Shown here piece after piece: positions 51,375 to 59,843 of a DNA stretch of 64,000 bases. The position numbers were made by a program, and so were the translations under genes. The stretch is from Clostridium amylolyticum. GTDB taxonomy: Bacteria > Bacillota > Clostridia > Clostridiales > Clostridiaceae. Positions within the stretch are counted from its first letter, which is position 1, and each line of letters begins with the position of its first letter. Under the pieces are notes generated by a model, which was not told the origin of the DNA, did not search any database, and saw only the letters and a program-made list of their open reading frames with translations. Location: positions 248,001 through 312,000 of the forward strand of contig NZ_FQZO01000001.1 of assembly GCF_900142075.1 (NCBI RefSeq). The letters are read 5' to 3'.

Positions 51375-53729
51375 ATGAATTGGCTGATAGTTAAAAATGA
51401 TTTTAAGAGAAATAAAATAATTAACATTGCACTGCTATTATTTATGATGTTTTCTGCATGTCTTGCTGTTTTATCATCTATTATGGCAGTTCAAACTATT
51501 ACATCTATATCTGACTTATATGAGACGGCACAACCACCACATTTTTTACAGATGCATAAAGGAGAAATCAATCAGGAACAAATAGATGAGTTTATGTCTG
51601 ATTATTCAGGGGTTACTTATTTCCAAACAATTAAAATGATCAATGTATATGGAGAAGATATAACTGTTGACAATGATGAAAAAACATTCAATTTGTCTGA
51701 TACACGTTTGGACATAGGATTAGTAAAGCAAAACGAAGAAAAGGATTTGCTTTTGAACTCTAAACATGAAAAAGTAGTATTGCAGGAAGGGGAAATAGGG
51801 GTTCCGGTTATTCTAAAGGGAATGTACCATATGGAAATAGGTGACAAAATCATTTTGAATTCTAATGGCAATTCAATGGAATTTGTAATAACTGAATTTG
51901 TTTTGGATGCTCAGATGAATTCTACAATGGCATCTTCTACAAGGTTTTTATTAAGTGATGTAGATTATGGAAAAATTGAAGACAGAGTTGGAGAAAATGA
52001 ATATCTCATAGAGGCATACTTTAAGGATATAAGTGAAGCTTCTAACTTACAAACAGCTTATGAAAATGCCAATTTACCTCAAAATGGTCAAGCGGTAACT
52101 TATGCTATGATTTTTATTTTAAGTGCCTTAACAGACATAGTTACTGTATTTGTAATGCTTTTAGTAAGTTTACTATTAATCATTGTATCATTTATATGTG
52201 TTAGGTTTACAATCATGGCGTCTTTAGAGGAAGAAATTCGTGAAATAGGAACGATGAAAGCCATAGGAATTCCATTTTTAGATATTAGAAACATTTATCT
52301 TAATAAATATAGGTTATTAGCCATAGCTGGAGTGATAATCGGGTATATCTTGGCATTTCTTATGAGCGGTATTTTTACAAATCATATTAATATAACATTT
52401 GGAAATATGAAAATATCTAGTCTTGCAACAATTTTATCTCTTGGAGTAGGACTCATTGTTTATTTCCTAATAATTGCTTATTGCAAGAGTGTATTAAAGA
52501 AACTAAAAAAGGTAACCGTTGTTGATGCACACACAAGGGGAAATGGATTTGATAAAGCTACAAAAGGCATAAAAGATGGGCTGTATAAATCCAAATCCTT
52601 ACCTGTAAACTGGCTTTTAGGAGTGAGAGAGGTATTTTATAAATTTAAGAATTGGATAATCATTTATGCAGTCTTAATAATTGCTGTATTAATGATCCTT
52701 ATTCCTGTGAATCTATTGAATACATTTGAATCTCCTGAATTTATAACTTATATGGGAAGTTCTACAGATGATATACTTATTGAAGTAGAAAATGGAGAAA
52801 GGTTAGAGGAAGGATACGAGAATGTAAGAAATATTTTAAAAAATGATGATTCAATAAAACATTTTTATGAATATAGGAGAATACGCGTACAGACTTTTGA
52901 TTCAGAAAATGAGACTATGAATTTGCATATTGATTGTGGTGTTAACTCAGGAAATGAACTAAAATATCTCAGTGGAGCTGCTCCTAAAAAAGAAAATGAA
53001 ATTGCCATATCTTATTTTAACGCTGGTAAGATTGGAAAGAATCCTGGCGACGAGATCGTACTAATATTTGACGACAATAAAAAGAATTTTACTATATCAG
53101 GGGTGTATCAGGATGTTACCAGTGGAGGTTTTACAGCAAAGTCCATATATGATTTTCATAGTTTAGATTCTGAAAAGTATTCTTTTTCAGTAAATCTTAA
53201 AGATGAGGTGAAGATTGAAGAAAAGGCAAAGGAATGGTCTGAAACCTTAGGAGCAGGAATAAATGTTGACCCAATGGAGGATTTTATAAACCAAACATTG
53301 GGAGGGGTTTCAAGACAGCTTAGAATTATTGTTATTTCAACTGCCATAGTTGCAGTGAGTATAGCTGTAATAATAACGGTAATGTTTTTAAAGCTACGCC
53401 TTGCAAAGGACTTGTCTGAAATAGCTATTTTAAAAGCTATAGGATTTTCTGAAAGAGATATTAAACAGCAGTACATGATAAAGACAGGACTTGTTTCCAT
53501 AATGGGAATATTGTCCGGAATTATATTAAATAATTTAATAGGAGAAAAGATTGTCAATGCTGCCTTAAGCATAGCAGAAATAGGTATTAGGGAGGTTCAA
53601 TTAATTTCAAATTCTTTAGTTGAATTTGTCTTGTGCCCTGTTGTATTAATTGGATTGATACTAATTGCAACAGCAATTTTAATGAAAACTATAAAAAAAT
53701 ATAATATTGTTTCTATTATTGATGAATAG
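51375..53729 (+). CDS. ABC transporter permease with two FtsX-type domains
   Basis: 784 residues. TM1 (residues ~15-38) is followed by an extracellular domain, a three-helix FtsX block (~250-385), another anchor (~430-450), a second extracellular domain, and a final FtsX block (~655-780). This is the duplicated MacB-like/YtrF-like layout in one chain. It works with the ATPase 12 bp downstream; the substrate could be a drug or lipid-like compound. Confidence 0.85.
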   Translation: MNWLIVKNDFKRNKIINIALLLFMMFSACLAVLSSIMAVQTITSISDLYETAQPPHFLQMHKGEINQEQIDEFMSDYSGVTYFQTIKMINVYGEDITVDNDEKTFNLSDTRLDIGLVKQNEEKDLLLNSKHEKVVLQEGEIGVPVILKGMYHMEIGDKIILNSNGNSMEFVITEFVLDAQMNSTMASSTRFLLSDVDYGKIEDRVGENEYLIEAYFKDISEASNLQTAYENANLPQNGQAVTYAMIFILSALTDIVTVFVMLLVSLLLIIVSFICVRFTIMASLEEEIREIGTMKAIGIPFLDIRNIYLNKYRLLAIAGVIIGYILAFLMSGIFTNHINITFGNMKISSLATILSLGVGLIVYFLIIAYCKSVLKKLKKVTVVDAHTRGNGFDKATKGIKDGLYKSKSLPVNWLLGVREVFYKFKNWIIIYAVLIIAVLMILIPVNLLNTFESPEFITYMGSSTDDILIEVENGERLEEGYENVRNILKNDDSIKHFYEYRRIRVQTFDSENETMNLHIDCGVNSGNELKYLSGAAPKKENEIAISYFNAGKIGKNPGDEIVLIFDDNKKNFTISGVYQDVTSGGFTAKSIYDFHSLDSEKYSFSVNLKDEVKIEEKAKEWSETLGAGINVDPMEDFINQTLGGVSRQLRIIVISTAIVAVSIAVIITVMFLKLRLAKDLSEIAILKAIGFSERDIKQQYMIKTGLVSIMGILSGIILNNLIGEKIVNAALSIAEIGIREVQLISNSLVEFVLCPVVLIGLILIATAILMKTIKKYNIVSIIDE

Positions 53730-53741
53730 AAGGAGAGACCT

Positions 53742-54491
53742 ATGAAAACCATTTTAGATGTAAAGAATTTATGTAAAAGCTTTGGTGAGACACAGGTTTT
53801 ACATAATATAAATTTTAAGGTCAATGAGGGTGAGTTTGTAGCAATCATGGGGCAGTCTGGATCAGGTAAATCCACAATGCTATATAATATAAGTGGAATG
53901 GATAGACCTACTTCCGGAAATGTGCTCTTAAGTGGTGAGGATATTTCAAAGGTAGATGAAGAAAGATTAAGCAGTATAAGATTAAATAGGATGGGTTTTA
54001 TTTTTCAACATTCCTACCTTTTAAAAAATTTATCTATTCGTGACAATATAGTTCTTCCAGGATTTAAGTCAGGTAAGTATTCCAGAGAAAAGGTAAGTGA
54101 AAATGCTGAATCAATAATGAAAAAGACAGGAATTATAAGTGTTGCTGATCATGACATAAAAAAGGTATCAGGTGGTCAGTTGCAACGTGCAGCAATTTGT
54201 AGAGCACTTATTAATAAGCCCGATATTTTATTTGGGGATGAGCCTACAGGGTCATTAAACAGTAGTACTACAAAAGAGGTTATGGACAATATTAATGATA
54301 TAAACATAGAAGGTACAACTGTTATAATTGTAACCCATGATGCAAAGGTGGCAGCCAGAGCTAGCAGGGTGATTTTCATTATGGATGGAAGTATCAATGA
54401 TGAGCTGGAGTTAGGAAAATATAATGGAAACAAAGATAATTCATTTCGTGATAAAAAACTAACACAGTGGTTGGATAAACAAGGATTCTAG
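53742..54491 (+). CDS. ABC transporter ATP-binding protein (MacB/LolD type)
   Basis: 249 residues. Walker A GQSGSGKST, Q-loop FIFQHSYLLKN, signature VSGGQLQRAAICRAL, Walker B LFGDEPTGSLN, and His in IVTHDA. Partner of the permease at 51375. Under TetR control by position. Confidence 0.92.
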   Translation: MKTILDVKNLCKSFGETQVLHNINFKVNEGEFVAIMGQSGSGKSTMLYNISGMDRPTSGNVLLSGEDISKVDEERLSSIRLNRMGFIFQHSYLLKNLSIRDNIVLPGFKSGKYSREKVSENAESIMKKTGIISVADHDIKKVSGGQLQRAAICRALINKPDILFGDEPTGSLNSSTTKEVMDNINDINIEGTTVIIVTHDAKVAARASRVIFIMDGSINDELELGKYNGNKDNSFRDKKLTQWLDKQGF

Positions 54492-54555
54492 ATGAGGATA
54501 AGATGGAAAATCTATGTAGTAATTTACTTGCTGCTAAATAATAATTTAGAAGTAA

Positions 54556-54728
54556 TTCATATTGGAAGGAAAATTAAAGGCAATTGGAACGGTATCAGAA
54601 TTGATGGAAAAGACAAATATCAAAACACTAGAGAATGCCTTTGTTTCACTGGCTTCAAAAGAGGAGGTAGAACGATGAAATCATTAGCATTTGCTGCTAT
54701 CTGCCATTCAAGGGAATATTCCAATTGA
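54556..54728 (+). pseudogene. Remnant of an ABC-2 exporter (ATPase tail and first codons of a permease)
   Basis: The frame 54556-54678 reads FILEGKLKAIGTVSELMEKT followed by NIKTLENAFVSLASKEEVER and a stop, the typical C-terminus of a drug or Na+ exporter ATPase. An overlapping ATG at 54675 starts MKSLAFAAICHSREYSN, which ends after 17 codons. The body of both genes is missing. The 78-codon frame at 54492 covers the same DNA in another phase and is not a gene. Confidence 0.55.
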
Positions 54729-54730
54729 AA

Positions 54731-54780
54731 GGGAGCATCCACAGAATTGATTTACACAATTCTGTGGATGCTCCCGGTTT
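54731..54780. terminator. Strong hairpin terminator
   Basis: A perfect 19-bp stem (54731-54749 with 54757-54775) around ATTTACA, followed by GGTTTGG. Very stable, but it lacks a good T run on either side. Confidence 0.7.
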
Positions 54781-54828
54781 GGGGGTGAGTTGTGTTACGC
54801 TTATTAGGAACGACACCTAACTGCAAAC

Positions 54829-55269
54829 TTAATATTTTGGTATGTATAACCGCATAAAAAGATAACCGTCCTCCATATCGTCTGTCATTTCAAAGCCTAC
54901 GCGACTCCATAACCTTTGTGCGACTATATTTTCCGGCTCAACTGGTAAAGAAATTTTACTTGCGTTGCACTCTTTACACAAATATTCAACACAAAGCCTA
55001 GCTGCTGCCACTCCATAGCCTCTTTTCTGAAAACGGCTATCTATAATGAAATTTATGATTTGATGGTTCTCTTCGCCAATATACATTAAAACATAGCCCA
55101 CCATCACATCATCGGCATAAATTGCAAAGGGGCGAGAATCATCATAAAACACCCACGCCTCGGCTAAAGACCACGCGACAGGGTCTACAAAGTCTGCATT
55201 GGTAACAGATGCGCTTAAATTCAAACACTCTTCATAATTATCTTCGTTAATCGTTCTTAATTCTACCAA
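54829..55269 (-). CDS. GNAT N-acetyltransferase
   Basis: 146 residues. The acetyl-CoA loop is RFQKRGYGVAAARLCVEYL and the last strand has NIVAQRLWSRVGFEMTDD, the SpeG/RimI-like pattern. Substrate unknown. AAGGAGG before the ATG. It uses more G+C than the older genes on the left, which fits an acquired block. Confidence 0.85.
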   Translation of the reverse strand: MVELRTINEDNYEECLNLSASVTNADFVDPVAWSLAEAWVFYDDSRPFAIYADDVMVGYVLMYIGEENHQIINFIIDSRFQKRGYGVAAARLCVEYLCKECNASKISLPVEPENIVAQRLWSRVGFEMTDDMEDGYLFMRLYIPKY

Positions 55270-55396
55270 AAGAATCCTCCTTTCTTAAACATAGGCAAGG
55301 TTGTTTAATATAAATAATACCGCATGCTGCTAAGTTTTTCCGCCACCCTTATGCAAGTATTGACTGGACTATATTGGGTCTATAGGAAACAAAGAG

Positions 55397-55424
55397 CCGT
55401 TGTATCGAGTCGAAGATGCAACGG
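55397..55424 (-). terminator. Hairpin after the Crp/Fnr gene
   Basis: On the minus strand CCGTTGCATC pairs with GATACAACGG (one mismatch), followed by CTCTTTGTTT, about 30 bp past the regulator stop. Confidence 0.5.
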
Positions 55425-55455
55425 ATAATCTATTAAAGGCACTATAATTAACTTA

Positions 55456-56073
55456 TTATATATCAAGTATTTTAATAATTCTGTTATCAGTCTCAATCAC
55501 ACCCTCATCCTTCATTCTTTTTAGTTCCCTGAAAAGAGAGGGGCGCTGCACACCAAGATAATCTGCAAGCTGTTTCTTGCTGATTGGCAAAGTAACAACT
55601 GTGCTTTTTTGCTCTACAGACAGTGCAGATAGGTAATCCAGTAGGTTTTCTCGCAGTGATTTTTGTGTATACATGGCTATTTTTTTATTCATCCCCTGTG
55701 AGTTTAATGAAATGCTTTTTATAAATTTTATGGTGAACCTATAATCGTGGAGAAGCAGTAGCACATCCTCTTTTTTAATATGAAGGAGTTCACAGTCTGA
55801 TGAACAGTAAATATTCATAGGATAGCAATTAGCATTGCCAAACAGCAAGTTTGCACCAATAATGCTATTTTTCTGAAATTCAAACAGCACATTTTCCGAA
55901 CCATTTTGTGACAGTGCATAGGCGATTAAACTACCGGATAACACAATGTCCATAGTTAGGCATGATTTTCCCTGTGTGTGAACGGTTGCTCCCTTTGCGT
56001 ATTTCTTTGATGTAAAGCAAACCTGCTCCAATATAGACGGACTTACTCCGTCAAAAAAGTTTATATCAATCAC
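55456..56073 (-). CDS. Crp/Fnr-family transcriptional regulator
   Basis: 205 residues with a GTG start behind GAGGTG. It has an N-terminal cyclic-nucleotide-like beta roll, a long dimer helix, and a helix-turn-helix (ISKKQLADYLGVQRPSLFRE). Several Cys are present (NCYPMNIYCSSDCELL), but not the four-Cys N-terminal set of FNR, so an Fe-S cluster is uncertain. It is divergent from a permease with a ferredoxin tail, its likely target. Confidence 0.85.
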   Translation of the reverse strand: MIDINFFDGVSPSILEQVCFTSKKYAKGATVHTQGKSCLTMDIVLSGSLIAYALSQNGSENVLFEFQKNSIIGANLLFGNANCYPMNIYCSSDCELLHIKKEDVLLLLHDYRFTIKFIKSISLNSQGMNKKIAMYTQKSLRENLLDYLSALSVEQKSTVVTLPISKKQLADYLGVQRPSLFRELKRMKDEGVIETDNRIIKILDI

Positions 56074-56109
56074 TCCATATTCACCTCAATAATTATTATA
56101 GTAAAAAGA

Positions 56110-56140
56110 AACATAGGTGTCTATTGTCAAATACTATGTT
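56110..56140. promoter_or_regulatory. Inverted repeat in the Crp/Fnr-permease divergent region
   Basis: AACATAG (56110-56116) and CTATGTT (56134-56140) are perfect inverted repeats 17 bp apart. They flank a TTGTCA (56124-56129) that could be the permease -35. A plausible Crp/Fnr-type operator. Confidence 0.45.
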
Positions 56141-56180
56141 TTGCTATGATAAAAACAACACTGAGAAAAGAGGTAGATAT

Positions 56181-56663
56181 ATGGATGTTTTTACCATTGC
56201 CATTTGGGTAATTACCATTGGATTATTGATTTTTTCTTTTATTAAGGACAGAGAAAAAACAAAAGAGGCACTGAAAAAAGCATTTTTTATGGGCAAGGGT
56301 ATGGCGCTTTCTATATTTGGCGTCATCTTTGCAATTGGCTTAATACTTGCACTATTACCGCCAGAGCAAATCGCTGATATTATAAGCAAACAAAATGTAT
56401 ACGTTGCTACCATTACAGCTGCAGCTTTTGGTACAATTACGCTCATTCCAGCGTTTATTGCTTTTCCGCTGATTGGTACATTAGCAGGTGCAGGTGTTGG
56501 AATTATGCCGTCTGTAGCCTTTCTTACCACTCTGACTATGGTTGGCATTGCAACTTTTCCTCTTGAAAAAAAGGAGTTTGGCACAAAGTTTACCATTACT
56601 CGCAATGTGCTTAGCTTTGTATTTGCCATTGTAATTGCAGTAGCTATGGGGGTGATTCTATGA
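56181..56663 (+). CDS. ArsP/DUF318-type permease, first half
   Basis: 160 residues from the ATG at 56181 (AGAGGTAG in front); the longer frame from 56124 uses a TTG inside the promoter. There are four hydrophobic segments, with IADIISKQNVYVATITAAAF and AFIAFPLIGTLAGAGVGIMP like one half of the ArsP_1 predicted permeases. The second half is the overlapping downstream gene, so the transporter is split in two chains. Substrate unknown. Confidence 0.7.
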   Translation: MDVFTIAIWVITIGLLIFSFIKDREKTKEALKKAFFMGKGMALSIFGVIFAIGLILALLPPEQIADIISKQNVYVATITAAAFGTITLIPAFIAFPLIGTLAGAGVGIMPSVAFLTTLTMVGIATFPLEKKEFGTKFTITRNVLSFVFAIVIAVAMGVIL

Positions 56664-57376
56664 TGAGCAAAGCCTACAAATTTGTAAAAAATAATTTGTT
56701 TTTGGTGGTAGTGATACTTTCGTATCTGGTACTTACTCTTATAAATCCGCAGTTGGGATTGCAAGGAGTCAAGAACAGTGGGTACTATATCAAGGAAATG
56801 CTGATGATTATGCCGGTAATTTTTGTTTTGACAGCCTTGCTCGATTCGTGGGTCTCCAAGGATGCTATTATAAAATACTTAGGGAAAAATGCTAAAGCAA
56901 AGGGGGTTGTTTTGTCCTTTGTGCTGGGCAGTATTTCAGCAGGACCTATTTACGCAGCGTTTCCTTTTTGTGTAATGCTTCACAAAAAAGGGGCGTCCAT
57001 TAAAAACATTGTTATTATTTTAAGTTCATGGGCAGTTGTAAAAATCCCGATGCTTCTTAATGAGGCAAAGTTTTTAGGAATGAAGTTTATGCTTGTTCGC
57101 TGGGCGCTTACCATTATTGCAATTCTGACTTTTTCATGGATTACCGCAAAAATTGTAAAAGATGAGGATCTGCCCAATGAAAAAACAGCGCCCACACAAG
57201 GTATTTCAATTAACAAAAATGCGTGTATGGGATGTACTGTTTGCAGCAAGAAATATTCCGTATTGTTTGAGATGGACGGCAAAAAAGCCTGTGTAAAGGA
57301 ATATACAGATCTTGATATGGGGCTTTTGCAAACTGTCATTCAAGCCTGTCCTGTTAAGGCAATTGAATATAACTAA
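56660..57376 (+). CDS. ArsP/DUF318-type permease, second half, with a C-terminal ferredoxin-like tail
   Basis: 238 residues overlapping the first half by 4 bp. About five hydrophobic segments (to ~170) include LGSISAGPIYAAFPFCVMLH, then a ferredoxin-like tail with CMGCTVCSKKY near 191-201 and a CPVKAIEYN end; only one Cys triplet plus a distal Cys is visible, so at most one Fe-S cluster is expected. A redox cluster fused to a transporter and next to a Crp/Fnr regulator suggests redox-linked transport or sensing. Confidence 0.7.
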   Translation: MMSKAYKFVKNNLFLVVVILSYLVLTLINPQLGLQGVKNSGYYIKEMLMIMPVIFVLTALLDSWVSKDAIIKYLGKNAKAKGVVLSFVLGSISAGPIYAAFPFCVMLHKKGASIKNIVIILSSWAVVKIPMLLNEAKFLGMKFMLVRWALTIIAILTFSWITAKIVKDEDLPNEKTAPTQGISINKNACMGCTVCSKKYSVLFEMDGKKACVKEYTDLDMGLLQTVIQACPVKAIEYN

Positions 57377-57378
57377 GG

Positions 57379-57415
57379 GAAGATGCCATTGGCCGACAGG
57401 GCTGATGGCATCTTC
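57379..57415 (+). terminator. Terminator of the permease unit
   Basis: A perfect 11-bp stem (57379-57389 with 57405-57415) with a loop that itself contains GCC/GGC, followed by TATTCTG. The following 57416-57690 contains nothing I recognise. Confidence 0.65.
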
Positions 57416-57691
57416 TATTCTGTCCCATTAAGTTATATTGGTATTTTATCAATCTACTATATCTAATTTAACTGAATATAGAAGTGTGTTCTATGTTCCC
57501 TCAGACTGAAGAGTTTGGGGGAATTTTGTTTTAGGGGTCATATTTAGTGATGTCAGTGGCTTATCAAGTAAAAAGGTGCTCTTATTTGAGCTTAGCTTCT
57601 ACTGGCACTATTATAAGTTGATTGTTTTCAACCTTAGTATTATTTTATATCATGCTTGTAAAAATAAACGTAAAAAAATAAAAATAGCATA

Positions 57692-57750
57692 TTGACACAG
57701 CTACTACTGAGTGATACTATATAGTGGTAGTAAGTGATACTGAATATCGG
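57692..57750 (+). promoter_or_regulatory. Promoter and repeated operator of the padR operon
   Basis: TTGACA (57692-57697), a 17-bp spacer, then TACTAT (57715-57720). AGTGATACT occurs twice, 23 bp apart (57710 and 57733), each followed by ATA..GG-like bases. TACTAC on the left also faces GTAGTA on the right. These repeats overlap the -10 and the start and fit autorepression by PadR. Confidence 0.6.
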
Positions 57751-57778
57751 TCATACAGAATAGCAAGGAGGAGTTACG

Positions 57779-58102
57779 TTGGAGAACCTTACGGAAATGC
57801 TCAAAGGCGTGCTGGAAGGCTGTGTTCTTGAAATTATCAGCCATGAGGAAATATATGGGTACGAGATTACTAGGAGGCTGAACGCCCTGGGATTTTCGGA
57901 CGTTGTGGATGGAACTGTTTATACCATTTTGGTGCGGCTAGAGAAAAATAAACTGGTGGAAATTACAAAAAAGCCATCCGATATGGGACCACCGCGAAAG
58001 TTTTTTACGCTCAACGACGCGGGGCGTGAGGAGCTGCGGAAGTTTTGGGAAAGATGGGAGTTCGTATCATCAAAAATAAATGAGTTAAAGGAGATGAAAT
58101 AA
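57779..58102 (+). CDS. PadR-family transcriptional regulator
   Basis: 107 residues with a TTG start behind AAGGAGGAG. The winged-helix core (GCVLEIISHEEIYGYEITRR, VVDGTVYTILVRLEKNKLVE, GPPRKFFTLNDAGREELRKF) is of PadR type. Its stop overlaps the next gene (TAATG). With the two DUF1048 proteins and the ABC exporter downstream it forms a probable stress-responsive unit. Confidence 0.92.
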   Translation: MENLTEMLKGVLEGCVLEIISHEEIYGYEITRRLNALGFSDVVDGTVYTILVRLEKNKLVEITKKPSDMGPPRKFFTLNDAGREELRKFWERWEFVSSKINELKEMK

Positions 58103-58449
58103 TGAATTTTTGGGAAAAAATTACGGGTAGCGATATGACTAAAGAAATGAAAACTTTTGAAGCCCGCGCCAAAAAGCTGCCAGCTGAATATCAAGCGACA
58201 TGGGAAAAAATTAAAGAGAATCTTTGGCCACACTCAGATTTAACCGGTCGCAACCTTATGCCAATACTTGACGGTGTTCTTGGCCTGCTTGAAGAAAGGG
58301 CTGCGGACGGTCAGAGTGTACAAGAGGTTTTGGGTGACGATATCAAAGGCTTCTGTTCAGAGCTGGTCGGAGAAGAAGGGGCAAAGTCTTTTCGCGACAA
58401 GTGGCGAAAGCAGCTCAACAATAATATCACTAAAAAATTAGGTAAATAG
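58102..58449 (+). CDS. DUF1048-family protein
   Basis: 115 residues, helical and soluble. NFWEKITGSDMTKEMKTFEA, KKLPAEYQATWEKIKENLWP and GDDIKGFCSELVGEE match the DUF1048 family that often accompanies PadR regulators. Function unknown. Translationally coupled to padR. Confidence 0.8.
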   Translation: MNFWEKITGSDMTKEMKTFEARAKKLPAEYQATWEKIKENLWPHSDLTGRNLMPILDGVLGLLEERAADGQSVQEVLGDDIKGFCSELVGEEGAKSFRDKWRKQLNNNITKKLGK

Positions 58450-58464
58450 GGGCAGGTGAATAAA

Positions 58465-58815
58465 ATGAGGATACAAGATATCATCGAAGGCAAAAAAGAA
58501 TGGCGAGCGCACGTAGCGCGTGTTAAAGAGCTACCGAAAGATTATCAGATTGTTTATAAAGAGATTCAAAAATATCTCTATAAGGTGGGACCTATTGAGC
58601 TAATAGACGGGATAGGGTTGCTCTCAGGAATTGTGGATCTTTTTGAAGAGGGGGCTTCTTTAGGGAAAGGCGCGCTGGAAGTGACAGGCAGTGACGTGGC
58701 GGCTTTCTGCGACGAAATTATCAAAGATTCAAAAACTTATGCTGACATCTATCAGGAATCTATTGACAAAGAAGTTAACAAGGCCATGAAAAAGGTTACG
58801 GATAAAACAAAGTAA
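58465..58815 (+). CDS. DUF1048-family protein, second copy
   Basis: 116 residues from the ATG at 58465 (CAGGTG in front; a GTG at 58456 is possible). It has the same layout as the previous protein: RVKELPKDYQIVYKEIQKYL, a central helix GLLSGIVDLFEEGASLGKGA, and GSDVAAFCDEIIKD. The two are clear but distant paralogues, so they may form a heterodimer. Confidence 0.8.
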   Translation: MRIQDIIEGKKEWRAHVARVKELPKDYQIVYKEIQKYLYKVGPIELIDGIGLLSGIVDLFEEGASLGKGALEVTGSDVAAFCDEIIKDSKTYADIYQESIDKEVNKAMKKVTDKTK

Positions 58816-58839
58816 AACTTCAAGTAAGGGGATGGTAGA

Positions 58840-59025
58840 GTGTGTAAATACGAGTGGATATTATGCCCGGTCTGTAGAAGCAAAACACGGGTCAAGATAG
58901 GTGTTGATACGGTGCTTGAAAACTTTCCTCTATTTTGTCCCAAGTGTAAACAGGAAACGATAATCAATGTAAAAGAACTGAATATATCAGTTATTAAAGA
59001 GCCAGACGCTATGACGCAGAGCTGA
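58840..59025 (+). CDS. Cysteine-rich KTR-domain protein
   Basis: 61 residues with a GTG start behind AAGGGGA. Two Cys pairs (CPVC near 9-12 and CPKC near 33-36) make a zinc-ribbon, with KTRVKIGVDTVLENFPLFCP between them. This small family is commonly carried by Tn916-like and related conjugative elements, so it marks foreign DNA. Function unknown. Confidence 0.8.
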   Translation: MCKYEWILCPVCRSKTRVKIGVDTVLENFPLFCPKCKQETIINVKELNISVIKEPDAMTQS

Positions 59026-59064
59026 TAACCGTGAGTAAAATCACAGTTGTCGGCTCTTTATTTA
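59018..59064 (+). terminator. Hairpin between the KTR and ABC genes
   Basis: A 17-bp stem (59018-59034 with 59041-59057; two G-T pairs and one mismatch) followed by TTATTTAT. It overlaps the end of the KTR gene and lies before the ABC ribosome binding site, so it may attenuate the ABC genes. Confidence 0.5.
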
Positions 59065-59081
59065 TAAAGGAGGAAAAGAAA

Positions 59082-59843
59082 ATGAAAAAAAGTATTATAG
59101 AAATTAAAGGAGTAAAGAAAGCTTACAAAGATGTAGAAGTACTCAAAGGAGTAGATTTTGAAGTAGAGCAGGGAGGTATCTTTGCTTTACTAGGTTCCAA
59201 TGGAGCAGGAAAAACAACCATGATTAGAATCATGACTACTTTACTTAAAGCAGATAAGGGAAGTACTCAGATCAATGGTTTTGATATTGAAAAAAATCCA
59301 AGTGAAATTAGAAGTTGTATCAGTCTTACCGGTCAGTTTGTTGCAATTGATGAACTTTTGACCGGTGGAGAAAATCTTCAAATGATAGCAAAACTCAGAC
59401 ATATTAAAAATCCAAATGTAGTAGCAGAGGAGTTAATTAATCGTTTTGGCATGTCAGAGGCAGCAGACCGCAGAGTGGGGACTTACTCCGGAGGTATGAA
59501 AAGAAGAATTGATATCGCAATGAGTCTTGTGGGAAATCCAAAGATTATTTTTCTAGATGAGCCAACGACAGGTCTTGATCCAGAATCACGTTTAGAAGTT
59601 TGGAAGATTGTAAAAGAGTTATCAGCTTCAGGAACTACAGTATTCTTAACAACTCAATATTTAGAGGAAGCTGAACAACTTGCAGATAAAATCGCTATTC
59701 TTCATGGAGGAAAGATAATTGCTCTGGATACACTGGAAGGATTGAAAAAATTATTTCCACCTGCAAAAGTTGAATATGTTGAAAAGCAACCTACATTAGA
59801 AGAAATATTTCTAACAATCATAGGGAAAAAGGGGGAGAAATAA
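59082..59843 (+). CDS. ABC-2 exporter ATP-binding protein (DrrA-like)
   Basis: 253 residues from the ATG at 59082 (AAAGGAGG in front). Walker A GSNGAGKTT, signature YSGGMKRRIDIAMSL, Walker B IIFLDEPTTGLDPESR, and switch region TTVFLTTQYLEEAEQLADKI are of the DrrA/daunorubicin-exporter type. The C-terminus is short (PTLEEIFLTIIGKKGEK). Partner of the membrane protein encoded next. Confidence 0.92.
   Translation: MKKSIIEIKGVKKAYKDVEVLKGVDFEVEQGGIFALLGSNGAGKTTMIRIMTTLLKADKGSTQINGFDIEKNPSEIRSCISLTGQFVAIDELLTGGENLQMIAKLRHIKNPNVVAEELINRFGMSEAADRRVGTYSGGMKRRIDIAMSLVGNPKIIFLDEPTTGLDPESRLEVWKIVKELSASGTTVFLTTQYLEEAEQLADKIAILHGGKIIALDTLEGLKKLFPPAKVEYVEKQPTLEEIFLTIIGKKGEK

Noticed and set aside
54492..54728. 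78-codon frame after the ABC ATPase
   Set aside because: No motif; another phase of the same DNA reads as the tail of an ABC-2 ATPase, so this is a remnant.
56144..56764. 206-codon minus-strand frame
   Set aside because: Antisense to both halves of the permease and lacking a start site or family motifs.
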